64,000 bases of DNA from assembly GCF_019166065.1 (NCBI RefSeq), contig NZ_JAHTBN010000008.1:124001-188000 (forward strand), read 5' to 3'. The position numbers were made by a program, and so were the translations under genes. Positions 8,877 through 18,394 of the stretch are shown here, in pieces. The DNA comes from Candidimonas humi. GTDB lineage: Bacteria > Pseudomonadota > Gammaproteobacteria > Burkholderiales > Burkholderiaceae_B. Within the stretch, counting starts at the first letter, position 1, and each line of letters opens with the position of its first letter. A model generated the notes under the pieces. That model ran no database searches. It was not told the DNA's origin and saw only the letters and a program-made list of their open reading frames with translations.

Positions 8877-10190
8877 TCAGTATGTAGGCCGGGGCAGCAT
8901 GGTTTCGTTATAGACCAGCGAAACGCCTGCGTCCTGCGGGATCGGAGGCATCGTGGCATTCCAGGCAAGCCAAGCCGAGCGCAACTCCTGCAGCAGCCGT
9001 GGCTCTCGCTTGGCCTGATTGGCTTTTTCCCGCTGGTCCGCCGACAGGTCGAACAAATACTCGTGACCGTCCATGCTCAGGTACTTCCAGCCCTGGTGCA
9101 GCAAGGCCCGCTGGCTGCGATGCTTCATACGCCAGTACAAGTTGCGATCCGGCCGCCATGCGGGATCTTCCAGTAACGGCTGCAAGTCAATGCCGTCCAG
9201 CGGATAAGCCGGGTCGGGCTGCACCCCTGCAACCGCCAGCATCGTTGCCACCCAGTCCATGGTAATGACCGGCGTCGTCGAAACCGATTCGGGCCGGATC
9301 ATCCTTGGCCAGCGCGCCAGCAGAGGGACGCGGATCCCGCCTTCGAGCAGATCCATTTTCTGGCCTATAAACGGCCAGTTGTCGGAATAGCGCTCTCCGC
9401 CGTTGTCGCTGGTAAACACCATTAAGGTATTCTCGGCAAGCCCGCGCGCCTCGAGCGCGCGCAACAGCTCGCCTATGCCCTCGTCCATTTCGCGAACCAT
9501 TTGCCGATAGGTGGCCAAAGCCCCTCCGTCCAGGTGATGGATCGCGGTGCCTATGCGGCGAGACTCCGGCCGGTCATTGCGGGTTTCCCATGGCCAGTGC
9601 GGCGCTGTGTAGTGCAGGCTGAGCAAGAACCCACGGCTGCGGTCCTGCTGCCCTATGAACTCGACGGCCTTACGACTGAGCAGATCGGTCATGTAGCCGT
9701 CGCAGTGGGTGGGGCTTTCGTTTTCCCATAAATCATGCACGCCGCGAGTGTCGGCGTGGGAAAAGTAGTCCACGCCTCCGGAGTGCAGGCCGAAGAAGTA
9801 GTCGTAGCCGCTTTTCCTGGGGCCGAAATCGGGTGGATACCCCAGATGCCATTTGCCTATCAGGGCAGTGCGGTATCCGGCACCGCGCAGCAGCGAGGCC
9901 AGAGTCGGGTGTTCGGGCGGCAAACCCAGGATCTTGTCGCCCAGCGTCTTCTTACTGAGAGGCTCTTCGGCTGCGCCTCGCAAGCGGTACTGCCATCGCC
10001 CCGTAGCCAGGGCGAATCGCGTCGGCGAACAGACCGGGGAATTGGAATAACCGCTGGTGAAAAGCATGCCTTGGCGGGCCATTTCGTCCAGGTTCGGCGT
10101 AGCGGCAATGGCGTCTCGTGCGCCGGTACAACCGAGATCGGCATAGCCTAGATCATCGGCGAGAATGAAAATGAAGTTGGTGGGCGGCAT
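8877..10190 (-). CDS. Sulfatase (arylsulfatase A type)
   Basis: 437 residues from the preferred ATG; a TTG at 10208 would add six. The metal-binding opening FILADDLGYADLGC and the CSPTR core (Cys54 to Arg58) are the sulfatase signature; that cysteine is converted to formylglycine, the catalytic aldehyde. GKWHLGYPP, a further conserved element, is present. No signal peptide is visible, so it is probably cytoplasmic. It follows a Bug gene in the same operon (33 bp gap), and a meta-cleavage operon lies about 2 kb away, so an imported organic sulfate ester, perhaps aromatic, is a reasonable substrate guess. No anaerobic or FGE-type maturase gene is in the window. Confidence 0.9.
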   Translation of the reverse strand: MPPTNFIFILADDLGYADLGCTGARDAIAATPNLDEMARQGMLFTSGYSNSPVCSPTRFALATGRWQYRLRGAAEEPLSKKTLGDKILGLPPEHPTLASLLRGAGYRTALIGKWHLGYPPDFGPRKSGYDYFFGLHSGGVDYFSHADTRGVHDLWENESPTHCDGYMTDLLSRKAVEFIGQQDRSRGFLLSLHYTAPHWPWETRNDRPESRRIGTAIHHLDGGALATYRQMVREMDEGIGELLRALEARGLAENTLMVFTSDNGGERYSDNWPFIGQKMDLLEGGIRVPLLARWPRMIRPESVSTTPVITMDWVATMLAVAGVQPDPAYPLDGIDLQPLLEDPAWRPDRNLYWRMKHRSQRALLHQGWKYLSMDGHEYLFDLSADQREKANQAKREPRLLQELRSAWLAWNATMPPIPQDAGVSLVYNETMLPRPTY

Positions 10191-10223
10191 GGCTAGCTCG
10201 TGTGGCAAAAAATAGGTGGAGGA

Positions 10224-11207
10224 TCAGCGAGGCTTTATGCCGAGCTTTTCTATGATGCGCTTGCGCGTAGCGGTGGTCGTGTCCAGCATCTGCCGATAGT
10301 CTTTGGGGCCCATGTAGGAGGCCGTCAGCCCATTGTGCTCGATCAGGTTCTGCGTGGCTGGGTCATTCACGGCCAGCTTCGCGGCGCGCGCCAGTATTTC
10401 GACGATTCCTTGCGGCGTGCCCGCCGGAACCATCAGGCCGTATGATGTGGTGATGGAGTAACCGGGGTATATCCGGGCAACAGTTGGAGCCGACGGCAGG
10501 AGCTTGAATGGCGTCCGCGAAGTAACGGCGAGGATCCGCGCCTTGCCCGCTCCCACCAGCGGTTCAATGGTGGTGGAATTGCCGATCAGCAGGTCGATGC
10601 TGCCCGATGCAAGGCCTTGTGCGCCGGCCGAAGTTCCCTTGTAGGGGACGCTCAACATTTTTATGCCGGCCAGTTCCGATAACATGACGCCGGCGATGTG
10701 ATGGGTCGTACCCAGCCCCGGTATACCATATGACAATTGAGCATCGGGATGGCTTTTGGCGTAGGCGACAAGGTCCGTGAGATTGTGCACCGGCAACGAT
10801 ACCCTGGCGGCGATGACCAGGGGAGCTTCAGCCAGGTTGGCGACCGGCATCAGATGCGACAGCGCCTTTTGGGAACGGGCATCGGCATTGTTCGGATTGG
10901 ACAGCATGCCGTCTGTGGACAGCAGCAAGGTATAGCCATCGGGCGCCGCCGCGGCGACACTACGCGCGCCTATCATGCCCGAGGCGCCGCCCTTATTTTC
11001 GACTACGATCGAGACTTTGAGATCCTTGCCCATGGCATGCCCTATCGCCCTGGCAATGGCGTCGGCCCCGCCTCCCGGAGAGAAAGGCACTACCAGAGTG
11101 ATAGGCCTGGCAGGAAATGTGGGGTCTGCTGCAGTTGCGGCATTGGAAAATGCCAGGCTGCACAGAAAAAGCGGGCCGGCCAGCAGCCGAACGATAGACA
11201 GGTTCAC
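10224..11207 (-). CDS. Bug/TctC family solute-binding protein
   Basis: 327 residues from a GTG start chosen because GAGGAG lies nine bases upstream and the product then begins directly with a signal peptide (NLSIVRLLAGPLFLC..., cleavage near AATAADP). The frame stays open to 11321 but that adds 38 non-family residues. ITLVVPFSPGGGADAIARAI is the family binding-loop motif. It is upstream of the sulfatase and probably co-transcribed, suggesting a sulfate ester or its aglycone as ligand. Divergent from a LysR gene. Confidence 0.9.
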   Translation of the reverse strand: MNLSIVRLLAGPLFLCSLAFSNAATAADPTFPARPITLVVPFSPGGGADAIARAIGHAMGKDLKVSIVVENKGGASGMIGARSVAAAAPDGYTLLLSTDGMLSNPNNADARSQKALSHLMPVANLAEAPLVIAARVSLPVHNLTDLVAYAKSHPDAQLSYGIPGLGTTHHIAGVMLSELAGIKMLSVPYKGTSAGAQGLASGSIDLLIGNSTTIEPLVGAGKARILAVTSRTPFKLLPSAPTVARIYPGYSITTSYGLMVPAGTPQGIVEILARAAKLAVNDPATQNLIEHNGLTASYMGPKDYRQMLDTTTATRKRIIEKLGIKPR

Positions 11208-11345
11208 GTTTGTTTGCTCCTCTTCGGATAGTGGGCGAGCCTGCGACACGGCGCGCTGATTTGTGCTGGGAATCATAGGCAGCGCGCGGGCTCGGGACAA
11301 ATTGTGATTTTTTAAGCGCACATATCGAAAATTTATGAATCAGCC

Positions 11346-12344
11346 ATGAACCGGCCGGAGACCTTCCTGAACAGGGTGACATTGCGGCACCTGAAATTGA
11401 TCCATGCCATCGGCCAGGAGCTCAGCCTGAGCCGGGCCGCGGCGCGGCTGCATACATCGCAGCCTGCGGTGTCCCTGGCCTTGCGGGAAATGGAATCCGT
11501 GCTCGAGGCGAGGCTGTTCGATCGCAGCACACGCAAAGTGAGGCTTACCGCACTGGGCGACGTACTGTGCAAACATGCCGACAGGATACTGGGGGAAATC
11601 GAGCAAGCCGCGCTGGAATTCGAGGCCGCGCGCGATGGCTACCCCGGGCTGTTGCGCGTGGGGCTGATTCCGCAGGTGCCCGCAAGCCTGCTGACAGAAG
11701 CATTGGAATCGCTGCAGCAAGATGGGCACCGGATCCATGCATTGGTGCGCGAAGGATCGGCTCGCGGCCTGGCCGAAGAACTGGTGCGGGGCAATCTGGA
11801 TTGCCTGATAAGCCACCTCGCCCTCGGGCCTTTGGCCGAAGACATCGAAAGCCGGCCCCTGTATGAAGACACGACCTGCCTGGTCGTCGAAGCGGGGCAT
11901 CCACTGGCCACAAGGGCGGAACTGAATTGGGATGATGTCCGCGCACTGAGATGGATAGTGCCTACATACGATGCGCCGGTGCGCACGCGTATAGACAGGG
12001 AGTTTTTCCTTAGGGGCCGCCCCGATCTGGCCACTCTGATCGAAACCGATGCGGTCACAGTTGCCCTGGGTACCCTGCGCGGCAGCCGGACAGTGGCCGT
12101 CATGAATCGTGCGGTAGCCGAATGCTATCGACTGTCGGGATTAATTCACATACTGCCTTTGCAATTCGAAGTGGGCGTGGCACGTTTTGTGCTACTGAGC
12201 AGACGCGAAGCCGGCCCTGAAGATGCTGTAGCACTCTTGGGGCAGGCACTTCATCGACAGATCGAGAGCTGGCGGAACCTGCGGGCGCAGCCCGCCGGAG
12301 CTCGGCTGCGCCCGGAAAGAAAGAACCGTACGCCCCTGCTGTAG
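11346..12344 (+). CDS. LysR family transcriptional regulator
   Basis: 332 residues, with the helix-turn-helix at residues 10-50 (LKLIHAIGQELSLSRAAARLHTSQPAVS pattern) and an effector domain. It is divergent from the Bug/sulfatase operon, which it probably controls. The spacer between the two genes is short and AT-rich (about 138 bp to the Bug GTG). The effector is unknown but is presumably the transported compound. Confidence 0.92.
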   Translation: MNRPETFLNRVTLRHLKLIHAIGQELSLSRAAARLHTSQPAVSLALREMESVLEARLFDRSTRKVRLTALGDVLCKHADRILGEIEQAALEFEAARDGYPGLLRVGLIPQVPASLLTEALESLQQDGHRIHALVREGSARGLAEELVRGNLDCLISHLALGPLAEDIESRPLYEDTTCLVVEAGHPLATRAELNWDDVRALRWIVPTYDAPVRTRIDREFFLRGRPDLATLIETDAVTVALGTLRGSRTVAVMNRAVAECYRLSGLIHILPLQFEVGVARFVLLSRREAGPEDAVALLGQALHRQIESWRNLRAQPAGARLRPERKNRTPLL

Positions 12345-12426
12345 AGCTGGATCATGGCTCGATGCATCCGAAGCAGCCGCCGCGGCGGCTATCCAACCGG
12401 CACTTCGGGAAAAAACGAGTCCATGC

Positions 12427-13413
12427 TCAGGAAGGATAAAGGCTTCTTGTCTGTGCAAACAAGCGCGCAAGCCCGAAGAGCGCAGAGATGTTGGGTGCGT
12501 AAATTTCCAACCTGAGCGCTATTTCGAGAACCGCCCCCACAATGGCGTCGAGCTCGATGGGCCGGCCCGCCTCCACATCTTGCAGCATCGAGGACTTGAA
12601 GGACCCCAGCTTGGCCGTCACCACGTGGCGGTCTTCGGGAGACTGAATAATTGGGCAACCCAGGCGCTCGCCGATCACGGCGGCCTCGCGCATGGCTGCG
12701 GAACAGAAATCGCGCACCAGAGAGTCGGCCAACACCCGGTCGACCGTGGCCCCGGTGATGGCGCTGACCGGATTCATGGTGAGATTGCCCCATAGCTTGT
12801 ACCAGATTTCCTGGCGGACGTTGTCGCTTAGCGTAGCGTCGAAGCCGGCCCGGGCCAGGAGCGCCTGCACGCGCGTGGCGCGCTCGCTGCGTCCGCCCGC
12901 AGGCTCGCCCACGATCAGACCCTGCCCCATGGCGTGCTCGACCAGCCCAGGCTCCGAGGTCGAGGCGCTGGCATGGACCACGCAGCCGAGCACGCGGCTC
13001 ACATCGATGACGGCGGCGATGCGGCCTTGCGGGTCGACACTGGCCAAGGGCCCCGCGCTTGCTACCGGCGTGCCATCACAGAACCACCAAGGCACGCCGT
13101 TCATGGCCGGCAGCACGATCGTCTCGGGCCCCAGCAGCGGCGCGATCTGCCCCGCCACTTCGGCCATCGCAGTGGCCTTGACGGCGATGATGACCAGATC
13201 CTGCACGCCGAGTTGCGCCGCCGCGCCGCTGGCCCGCGCCGGTGCCTGCAGCAGCCGGCCGGCACTGCGCAAACGCCAGCCCCGGGTTTCCAGCGCCCGC
13301 AAAGTGGCACCTCGGGCAAGCGCACTGACCTGCGCGTGTCCGGCCAGCGCAAGCCGGGCTCCGATAAGGCCGCCGATCGCTCCGGCACCCACAATGCAAA
13401 TCTTGTCGCTCAT
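12427..13413 (-). CDS. Ketopantoate reductase family protein (PanE/ApbA-like)
   Basis: 328 residues from the ATG preceded by GGAAAGG. The NAD(P)-binding loop GAGAIGGLIGARLALAG sits at residues 9-25, and the helical C-terminal half contains KLWGNLTMNPVSAITGATVD, typical of the PanE fold. The family reduces 2-dehydropantoate with NADPH, but paralogs in catabolic operons act on other 2-oxo acids. Here it is the last gene of an operon with ring-cleavage enzymes (13433-17007), so a pyruvate-like product of meta-cleavage is a more likely substrate than ketopantoate. That assignment is inference. Confidence 0.88.
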   Translation of the reverse strand: MSDKICIVGAGAIGGLIGARLALAGHAQVSALARGATLRALETRGWRLRSAGRLLQAPARASGAAAQLGVQDLVIIAVKATAMAEVAGQIAPLLGPETIVLPAMNGVPWWFCDGTPVASAGPLASVDPQGRIAAVIDVSRVLGCVVHASASTSEPGLVEHAMGQGLIVGEPAGGRSERATRVQALLARAGFDATLSDNVRQEIWYKLWGNLTMNPVSAITGATVDRVLADSLVRDFCSAAMREAAVIGERLGCPIIQSPEDRHVVTAKLGSFKSSMLQDVEAGRPIELDAIVGAVLEIALRLEIYAPNISALFGLARLFAQTRSLYPS

Positions 13414-13432
13414 GCTCGCACCTTTCCGTAGC

Positions 13433-14386
13433 TCATGCCTGCGCCGTTTCGCGGGCGCAGCGCAGGTTTTCCTTGAAGCGATCGGGCACGCGTTCGTCGA
13501 AACCCAGGGCCACCCGGCGTACTTCCGGGCTGTCGGTCGGCTGATGTCCGACACCCAGGGCCCCTGCGCGCGGGGCATCGACAGCGGTTACCGTGCCGCG
13601 CACACGCCCGATTCCCGTAATCTCGCATTCCACGATCTGGCCCGGGTCCACGCTGCGCGAATGGCAAGGCGTGCCCATCAGGATCACATCCCCTGCCAGC
13701 AGCGTGATGTGGCGCGCAATATCGGCAATCACATAATGCGGGCCCCAGATAGCCTCCTCGCCGATCTGCGCCTCTTGCACCACCCGGCCGTTGACATAGG
13801 TGCGCAAGGTCTGCTCGAACAAGTTGACGCCGCGCACGATGCCCGGGCCTATGGGCAGCAGCGTATCAGCCCCCTTGACCCGCAGCATACTGCCCTGGTC
13901 GGTATCGCGGAAATCCTGCAGGCCCATGTCCAGCGCCGGGCAGAAGCCTTCGATGTAGTCCCAGGCCTCGTCTGGGGTGACGTTGCGGCAGTTGCGGCCT
14001 ATTACCACGGCATATTCGCCCTCGTAGTTGAGGTACCGGCAGTCTGCGGGCTTGAGGATCTGCCCGCCATGGCCATTGAGAGAGGACGGCGGCTTGGTGA
14101 AATAAGTCGGCGTATCGGTCGGCCGGGGCTTGTTGCGCGTCTCCTGGCTGCGAGAGCTGTAGCTGATGTGTATCGCGATGATCTTGCTGGGGGTGACGGG
14201 CGGCAGGTAAGCCTGCGCCTCGTCATCGAGCAGGCGGCCGTCATCGAGCCGCAGGCGGCCGGCCTCGGGCCCCTCTTCGACCAGAGTCCCCCAGAAGGCG
14301 CTGCCGCCCAGCAACACCCGGCGGCGCTCGACGCGGGGGCCGCACAGCACGGCCGGCAAGGTTTGAAAGGGAAATTCGAAATGCAT
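13433..14386 (-). CDS. Fumarylacetoacetate hydrolase family protein, HpaG-like
   Basis: 317 residues from the ATG with AGGAG eight bases upstream (a TTG six bases earlier is badly spaced). The FAH core is present: KIIAIHISYSSR, YFTKPPSSL, and the metal-site residues around YEGEYAVVIGR and DMGLQDFR. Members hydrolyse or decarboxylate oxo-diene acids; in homoprotocatechuate breakdown the HpaG protein does decarboxylation and isomerisation after ring opening. Its neighbours are a HpaD-like dioxygenase and a HpaE-like dehydrogenase, so an equivalent role is likely. It starts 19 bp before the reductase gene. Confidence 0.88.
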   Translation of the reverse strand: MHFEFPFQTLPAVLCGPRVERRRVLLGGSAFWGTLVEEGPEAGRLRLDDGRLLDDEAQAYLPPVTPSKIIAIHISYSSRSQETRNKPRPTDTPTYFTKPPSSLNGHGGQILKPADCRYLNYEGEYAVVIGRNCRNVTPDEAWDYIEGFCPALDMGLQDFRDTDQGSMLRVKGADTLLPIGPGIVRGVNLFEQTLRTYVNGRVVQEAQIGEEAIWGPHYVIADIARHITLLAGDVILMGTPCHSRSVDPGQIVECEITGIGRVRGTVTAVDAPRAGALGVGHQPTDSPEVRRVALGFDERVPDRFKENLRCARETAQA

Positions 14387-14536
14387 GTGCAAAGCTCCTG
14401 AAGCTTACGCCGTATCGGCCTCGGGCACGGGACCGGCCCTCATGTCTCGGCGTACGGACCTTGAATGAAATCGCGGCGGATGGCGGACCCAGCGCACGAC
14501 GCCGCAGTGAATGACGGAAGACGGGGGGACGGCAGC

Positions 14537-15409
14537 CTATTCGGGCTCGAACCATATGTGGATATTGCCGGTGCCACGGGCGTTCTCGTATGCCGACAAA
14601 GGTTCGCCCCGGGCACGACAATTGCGCCCGCCCATCGCACCCAGCATCTGCAAATAATGCGCGCCGGACGCTTCCCACGGAAGCTTGCGGTACTCGTCCT
14701 GCCAACGGTCGAGAATCCGGTCGTGGCGCCCATCGGCCATCAAGTCAATGGCCCCCTTGTCGCTGGCGACATTCTCGGGCGAGGACACATTGCTTTCGTG
14801 GAAAATCCGCGGATGCCTGGGCTTCCAATCGATGGTGGTGAATTTATGGCTCAACGCGCCGGATGCGAGCAAGAGCACGCGCAGGCCACTGCGCCGGATA
14901 GCTTCGCCAATGTCGGCTCCGGACTTCAGGAAATGCGGCCATTCGCAGTTCTGGCAGGTACTGACGCTGACCACGGGCGTGTCGGACAACTCCAGTCGCA
15001 GGTGCTTCACCAGGTTGAGCGTGGCGTATTGACGCTCCAGGCCCGGGTGGCTGATGGCGCGATTATGGCCGCCTCGCGCTCGCGACGCGGCCTCGATGGC
15101 CAGGGCCAGTTCGGGATGACCGCGATAGTCGTAATGCACGCCATGCAAGTACCAGGGCATCTCGGCCGACACGTACGTACCTTGATAGCGTGCGCCGGCG
15201 TCGACCAGGTGGTAGCCGGTGGTGAACCAATGGCTGTCGAAAACCACGATCACATCCGGCCTGGCAGCTTCGATCTTCGAGCGCAGCCGGGCATAGCCGG
15301 CTATCAGGTCGGAATCCTCTCCCGCACCCATCGCACGGCGGAATTCCTCGCATTGCATCAAGCCCGGGTGGTGCGACACGAGGGCCGCCCCGACAATTTT
15401 TCCATTCAC
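14537..15409 (-). CDS. Class III extradiol ring-cleavage dioxygenase, HpaD-like
   Basis: 290 residues from a GTG start with AGGAAC just upstream; the longer open frame adds no family sequence. From memory of the family it resembles E. coli C type 3,4-dihydroxyphenylacetate 2,3-dioxygenase: VSHHPGLM near the N-terminus, VIVVFDSHWF, YRGHPELALAI and LLLASGALSHKF, carrying the histidines and acidic residue that bind Fe(II). The reaction is O2-dependent meta-cleavage of a catechol-type ring. The context with ALDH and FAH genes supports this, but the side chain accepted is unknown. Confidence 0.88.
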   Translation of the reverse strand: MNGKIVGAALVSHHPGLMQCEEFRRAMGAGEDSDLIAGYARLRSKIEAARPDVIVVFDSHWFTTGYHLVDAGARYQGTYVSAEMPWYLHGVHYDYRGHPELALAIEAASRARGGHNRAISHPGLERQYATLNLVKHLRLELSDTPVVSVSTCQNCEWPHFLKSGADIGEAIRRSGLRVLLLASGALSHKFTTIDWKPRHPRIFHESNVSSPENVASDKGAIDLMADGRHDRILDRWQDEYRKLPWEASGAHYLQMLGAMGGRNCRARGEPLSAYENARGTGNIHIWFEPE

Positions 15410-15531
15410 GTTTTGTTCCTGAAAGAATACAAAGACTGGCGACGGCCGACTCGGGGGTTTTCGGCGCTCCCGGAGGCCGTACCTGCCGGGAATGACGAAC
15501 CGACATGCCTGGCTCCGGCAAGGTGTACGCC

Positions 15532-17007
15532 TCAGCGCTGGCTGAAGCTCGCGCGAAAAGGTTTTTTGGGTACCACTACATCCTTCACGTCGCAGAAGAA
15601 CTCGAAGCTCCAGTGCCCGCCCTCGCGCCCGATGCCGCTGCGCTTGATGCCGCCGAACGGCGCCGCGAGATCGCGAATGCCGAAGCTGTTCACCCAGATA
15701 AAGCCCGTACGCACTTTTTGCGCCATGTCCGTGGCGTGGTCGGTCTGGCCGTAGCAAACCCCGCCCAGTCCATAATCCGTGCCATTGGCCAGTTCCAGGG
15801 CTTCGGCATCGGTCTTGAAGGTCTGCAGCGTCAGGACCGGGCCGAACACTTCGTTCTGCACGATCTCATCGTCCTGTTCGAGGCCGGTCAGCATGGTGGG
15901 CTGGAAGTACTGGGCGCCGAAGGAATGCCTGTCGCCACCCCACAGCAGCTTGGCGCCCCGTGCAAGTGCCCGCTGCACGAATCCCTGTACCCGCTCCATT
16001 TGGCGCGGATGGATGATGGGACCGATCTCCGTGGCCTCGTCGCGCGGATCGCCCACCACCAGCTTCTCGACATATCCGCGCATGGCATCGATGAATTTTT
16101 GCGCGATATTTTCGTGCACCAGGAAACGCGTGCCCGCCAGGCAGACCTGCCCGGCATTGCGATACATCAGCGCCCCCGTGGCGGCGGCATTGTCCACATC
16201 GGCGTCCTCGAGCACGATGAAAGGGCTCTTGCCGCCCAGCTCCAGGCTGCAAGGCACCAGATTGGCGCCCGCCGCCTGCGCAATCCATTTGGCGGTGGAA
16301 ACACTGCCCGTGAAAGACACCCGGGCGATGCGCGGATCGCCAACCAGCCTGGCCCCCGCTTTTGCGCCTGTGCCTTGCACCACATTGAGGACGCCGGGAG
16401 GCAGTCCCGCTGCGTCCGCGGCATCGGCTAGCAGCGAGCAGGTCAAAGGCGCCCACTCCGGCGGCTTGAGGATGCAGGTATTTCCCGCCGCCAGCGCGGG
16501 CCCCAGCTTCCAGGTCGAAAGCATCAGCGGGGCGTTCCAGGGCGTGATGATGGCCACCACGCCGGCCGGATCGTGCCTGACGATGTGGTGCGCCTGGTCC
16601 GTCTCGATCGGCTGGTTCTGGAGATCCAGGGCGTGCTGCGCAAACCATGCGATGTTCAGCTTGGCGCGAGGCACGACGCCATGGCGCATACGCGACAGCA
16701 GGACACCCGCGTCGGTGCTTTCCAGCCGGCAAAACTCATCGGCGCGCCTGCCGATTTCATCGGCGAAACGATCCAGGTAGGGCTTGCGCTCGGCCGCAGT
16801 CAAGCCCGCCCAGGCCGGAAAGGCTGCGCCGGCGCTCTGCAGAGCTGCCTCGACGTGTTCGTCCAGGCCCTCGCTGATGCGGCCCAGAGGCCTTTGGTCT
16901 ATGGGACTGAACAGCTCGAAACTCTCGCTGGAAGCGACACGCCGGCCATTGATGTAATGCTGCGGCGATACCGAAACGCCTGCAATGTCTATCCTGGATG
17001 GACTCAT
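15532..17007 (-). CDS. Aldehyde dehydrogenase, HpaE-like
   Basis: 491 residues, full length for the superfamily. Landmarks in order: ITPWNAPLMLSTWKLGPAL (cofactor site, about 154-172), FTGSVSTAK, ELGGKSP with general-base Glu256, and GQVCLAG with nucleophile Cys289. It probably oxidises the muconic-semialdehyde-type product of the dioxygenase to the diacid with NAD+, as HpaE does. It is the first gene of the operon; the next starts 122 bp downstream. The gene is divergent from a LysR gene whose palindromic operator lies 240 bp upstream of the start, leaving a long leader of about 230 bp. Confidence 0.92.
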   Translation of the reverse strand: MSPSRIDIAGVSVSPQHYINGRRVASSESFELFSPIDQRPLGRISEGLDEHVEAALQSAGAAFPAWAGLTAAERKPYLDRFADEIGRRADEFCRLESTDAGVLLSRMRHGVVPRAKLNIAWFAQHALDLQNQPIETDQAHHIVRHDPAGVVAIITPWNAPLMLSTWKLGPALAAGNTCILKPPEWAPLTCSLLADAADAAGLPPGVLNVVQGTGAKAGARLVGDPRIARVSFTGSVSTAKWIAQAAGANLVPCSLELGGKSPFIVLEDADVDNAAATGALMYRNAGQVCLAGTRFLVHENIAQKFIDAMRGYVEKLVVGDPRDEATEIGPIIHPRQMERVQGFVQRALARGAKLLWGGDRHSFGAQYFQPTMLTGLEQDDEIVQNEVFGPVLTLQTFKTDAEALELANGTDYGLGGVCYGQTDHATDMAQKVRTGFIWVNSFGIRDLAAPFGGIKRSGIGREGGHWSFEFFCDVKDVVVPKKPFRASFSQR

Positions 17008-17246
17008 AGCAAAACCCCATTGTTCCCAATCACGAACCAGCCATCGGCGAGAGTAAAGGTCGAGAACCCTCGCAAGGCCTCGCGCCTATGCTTCGCCCGG
17101 CCCCGCGCACCTGCCGGAGCGCTGGCAAACAAGGCGAGTCCGGCACCTATCCGTTCTCGTCGCCGGCAAGAAGCGCCGGCGGCACACATGCCAGGCAGAA
17201 AGTTTCGCTGTTCGGGCGGGTTTCAAACAAACAATAAATTCTCGGC

Positions 17247-17271
17247 TATTATCAATTTTTAGTTGATAATA
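17247..17271. promoter_or_regulatory. LysR-type operator palindrome
   Basis: TATTATCAA (17247-17255) and TTGATAATA (17263-17271) form a perfect 9-bp inverted repeat with a 7-bp A/T-rich centre, and contain the T-N11-A pattern of LysR sites. It lies nine bases before the LysR ATG at 17280 and faces the catabolic operon. Binding there would repress the regulator and activate the divergent genes, as is known for the family. Confidence 0.75.
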
Positions 17272-17279
17272 AGCACGCC

Positions 17280-18200
17280 ATGTCCCTTACCCGCTTCACC
17301 CTGCGTCAGATAGAGGCCTTCGCCTGCGTCGCAGAACTGCATAGTTTCGGCGGCGCCGCCCAGCGCCTGGCATTGACTCCCCAGGCCGTGAGCCAGTTGG
17401 TGGCAGAGCTCGAAAACGTGCTTGGCTTTCGCCTGTTCGACCGCAGCACCAGGCGAGTCCTGCTGTCCAGCGCCGGGCGGGATTTCCTGCCTTCGGCCGA
17501 GACTCTCTTGCGGCATGTGCATGGCGCGGAAAGCGCGGCCGACGACGTGCGCAACCAGGCGGCGGGCGTGGTGCGTGTCGGCGCTTCCATGGTGCTGGCC
17601 AGCGCGGCGCTGCCCGCTGCAATCCGGGCCTACCAGGCCGAGCGCCCCAAGGTCGTCATCCGCATACGCGACCTGCCGGTCGAGACCCTGGTGGATGCAG
17701 TGGCGAATGGAGACGTGGACTTGGCTGTAGGCCCTGATCGCGCCGTGACCGACGGCGTCCACAGGGAGGCTCTGTTCGACAGCTTATGGGTATGCTGGTG
17801 CGCCCGCACGCACCCCTTGGCGCGCAAGCGCATGCTGCTCTGGCAAGACCTGCGCAATTTGCCCCTGGTTGCCGCCGGCCGCGATCACGAACACAGCGTG
17901 GCCCAGATGCGGGTGGGCACTCCCGAACACGAGCGCGTCACACCCATCGACATCGTCGACAATATCTCGACCGCGCTCGGCATTGCCGCACAAGGCCTGG
18001 CGGCCACGCTGGCGCCGGCGTACGTGGGCGTCATGGCCCGTGCCTACGGCCTGGTAATAAAACGCGTCCACGACCCCGAAGTCCTGCGCAGGGTCTGCCT
18101 CTACCGGTCGAAGGCGCGGGCCTTGTCGCCCGCCACGAACGGCTTTGCGGACTTTCTTGCGCCATGGATATCGGCATGGTCGAGCAAGATACAAAAGTAA
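17280..18200 (+). CDS. LysR family transcriptional regulator of the ring-cleavage operon
   Basis: 306 residues. The N-terminal DNA-binding domain (LTRFTLRQIEAFACVAELHSFGGAAQRLALTPQAVSQLV pattern) is clear, followed by a LysR effector domain. The gene is divergent from the aldehyde dehydrogenase and has a perfect palindrome at its own start region. It likely autoregulates and activates the 12427-17007 operon in response to the aromatic acid or a pathway intermediate. Confidence 0.93.
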   Translation: MSLTRFTLRQIEAFACVAELHSFGGAAQRLALTPQAVSQLVAELENVLGFRLFDRSTRRVLLSSAGRDFLPSAETLLRHVHGAESAADDVRNQAAGVVRVGASMVLASAALPAAIRAYQAERPKVVIRIRDLPVETLVDAVANGDVDLAVGPDRAVTDGVHREALFDSLWVCWCARTHPLARKRMLLWQDLRNLPLVAAGRDHEHSVAQMRVGTPEHERVTPIDIVDNISTALGIAAQGLAATLAPAYVGVMARAYGLVIKRVHDPEVLRRVCLYRSKARALSPATNGFADFLAPWISAWSSKIQK

Positions 18201-18349
18201 TGCCGATCGCAAGCCATCCGATGCTGCAGGCCATGCCCATAGTGTGGAAGAGGCGCCGTCAACGAGCGGGAGCCGATTGATCGAGGATGATGAGTGCCCC
18301 GGTCCCCGGTCGATGAAGTAGAGCCGGCGCGGCTGCAAACGAACCCGCA

Positions 18350-18394
18350 GACATGAAAAAAGCCCCTGATTTCTCAGGGGCTTTTTTTCATGTC
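18350..18394. terminator. Bidirectional rho-independent terminator
   Basis: A near-perfect palindrome: AGCCCCTGA stem, TTTC loop, TCAGGGGCT, flanked by A-run on the left and T-run on the right, so it can stop transcription in both directions. On the minus strand it sits immediately after the 3' CCA of tRNA-Ser, and on the plus strand it lies after the LysR gene. Confidence 0.9.

Noticed and set aside
10190-10208. TTG start for the sulfatase gene
   Set aside because: No ribosome site fits it, and the conserved sequence starts right after the ATG at 10190.
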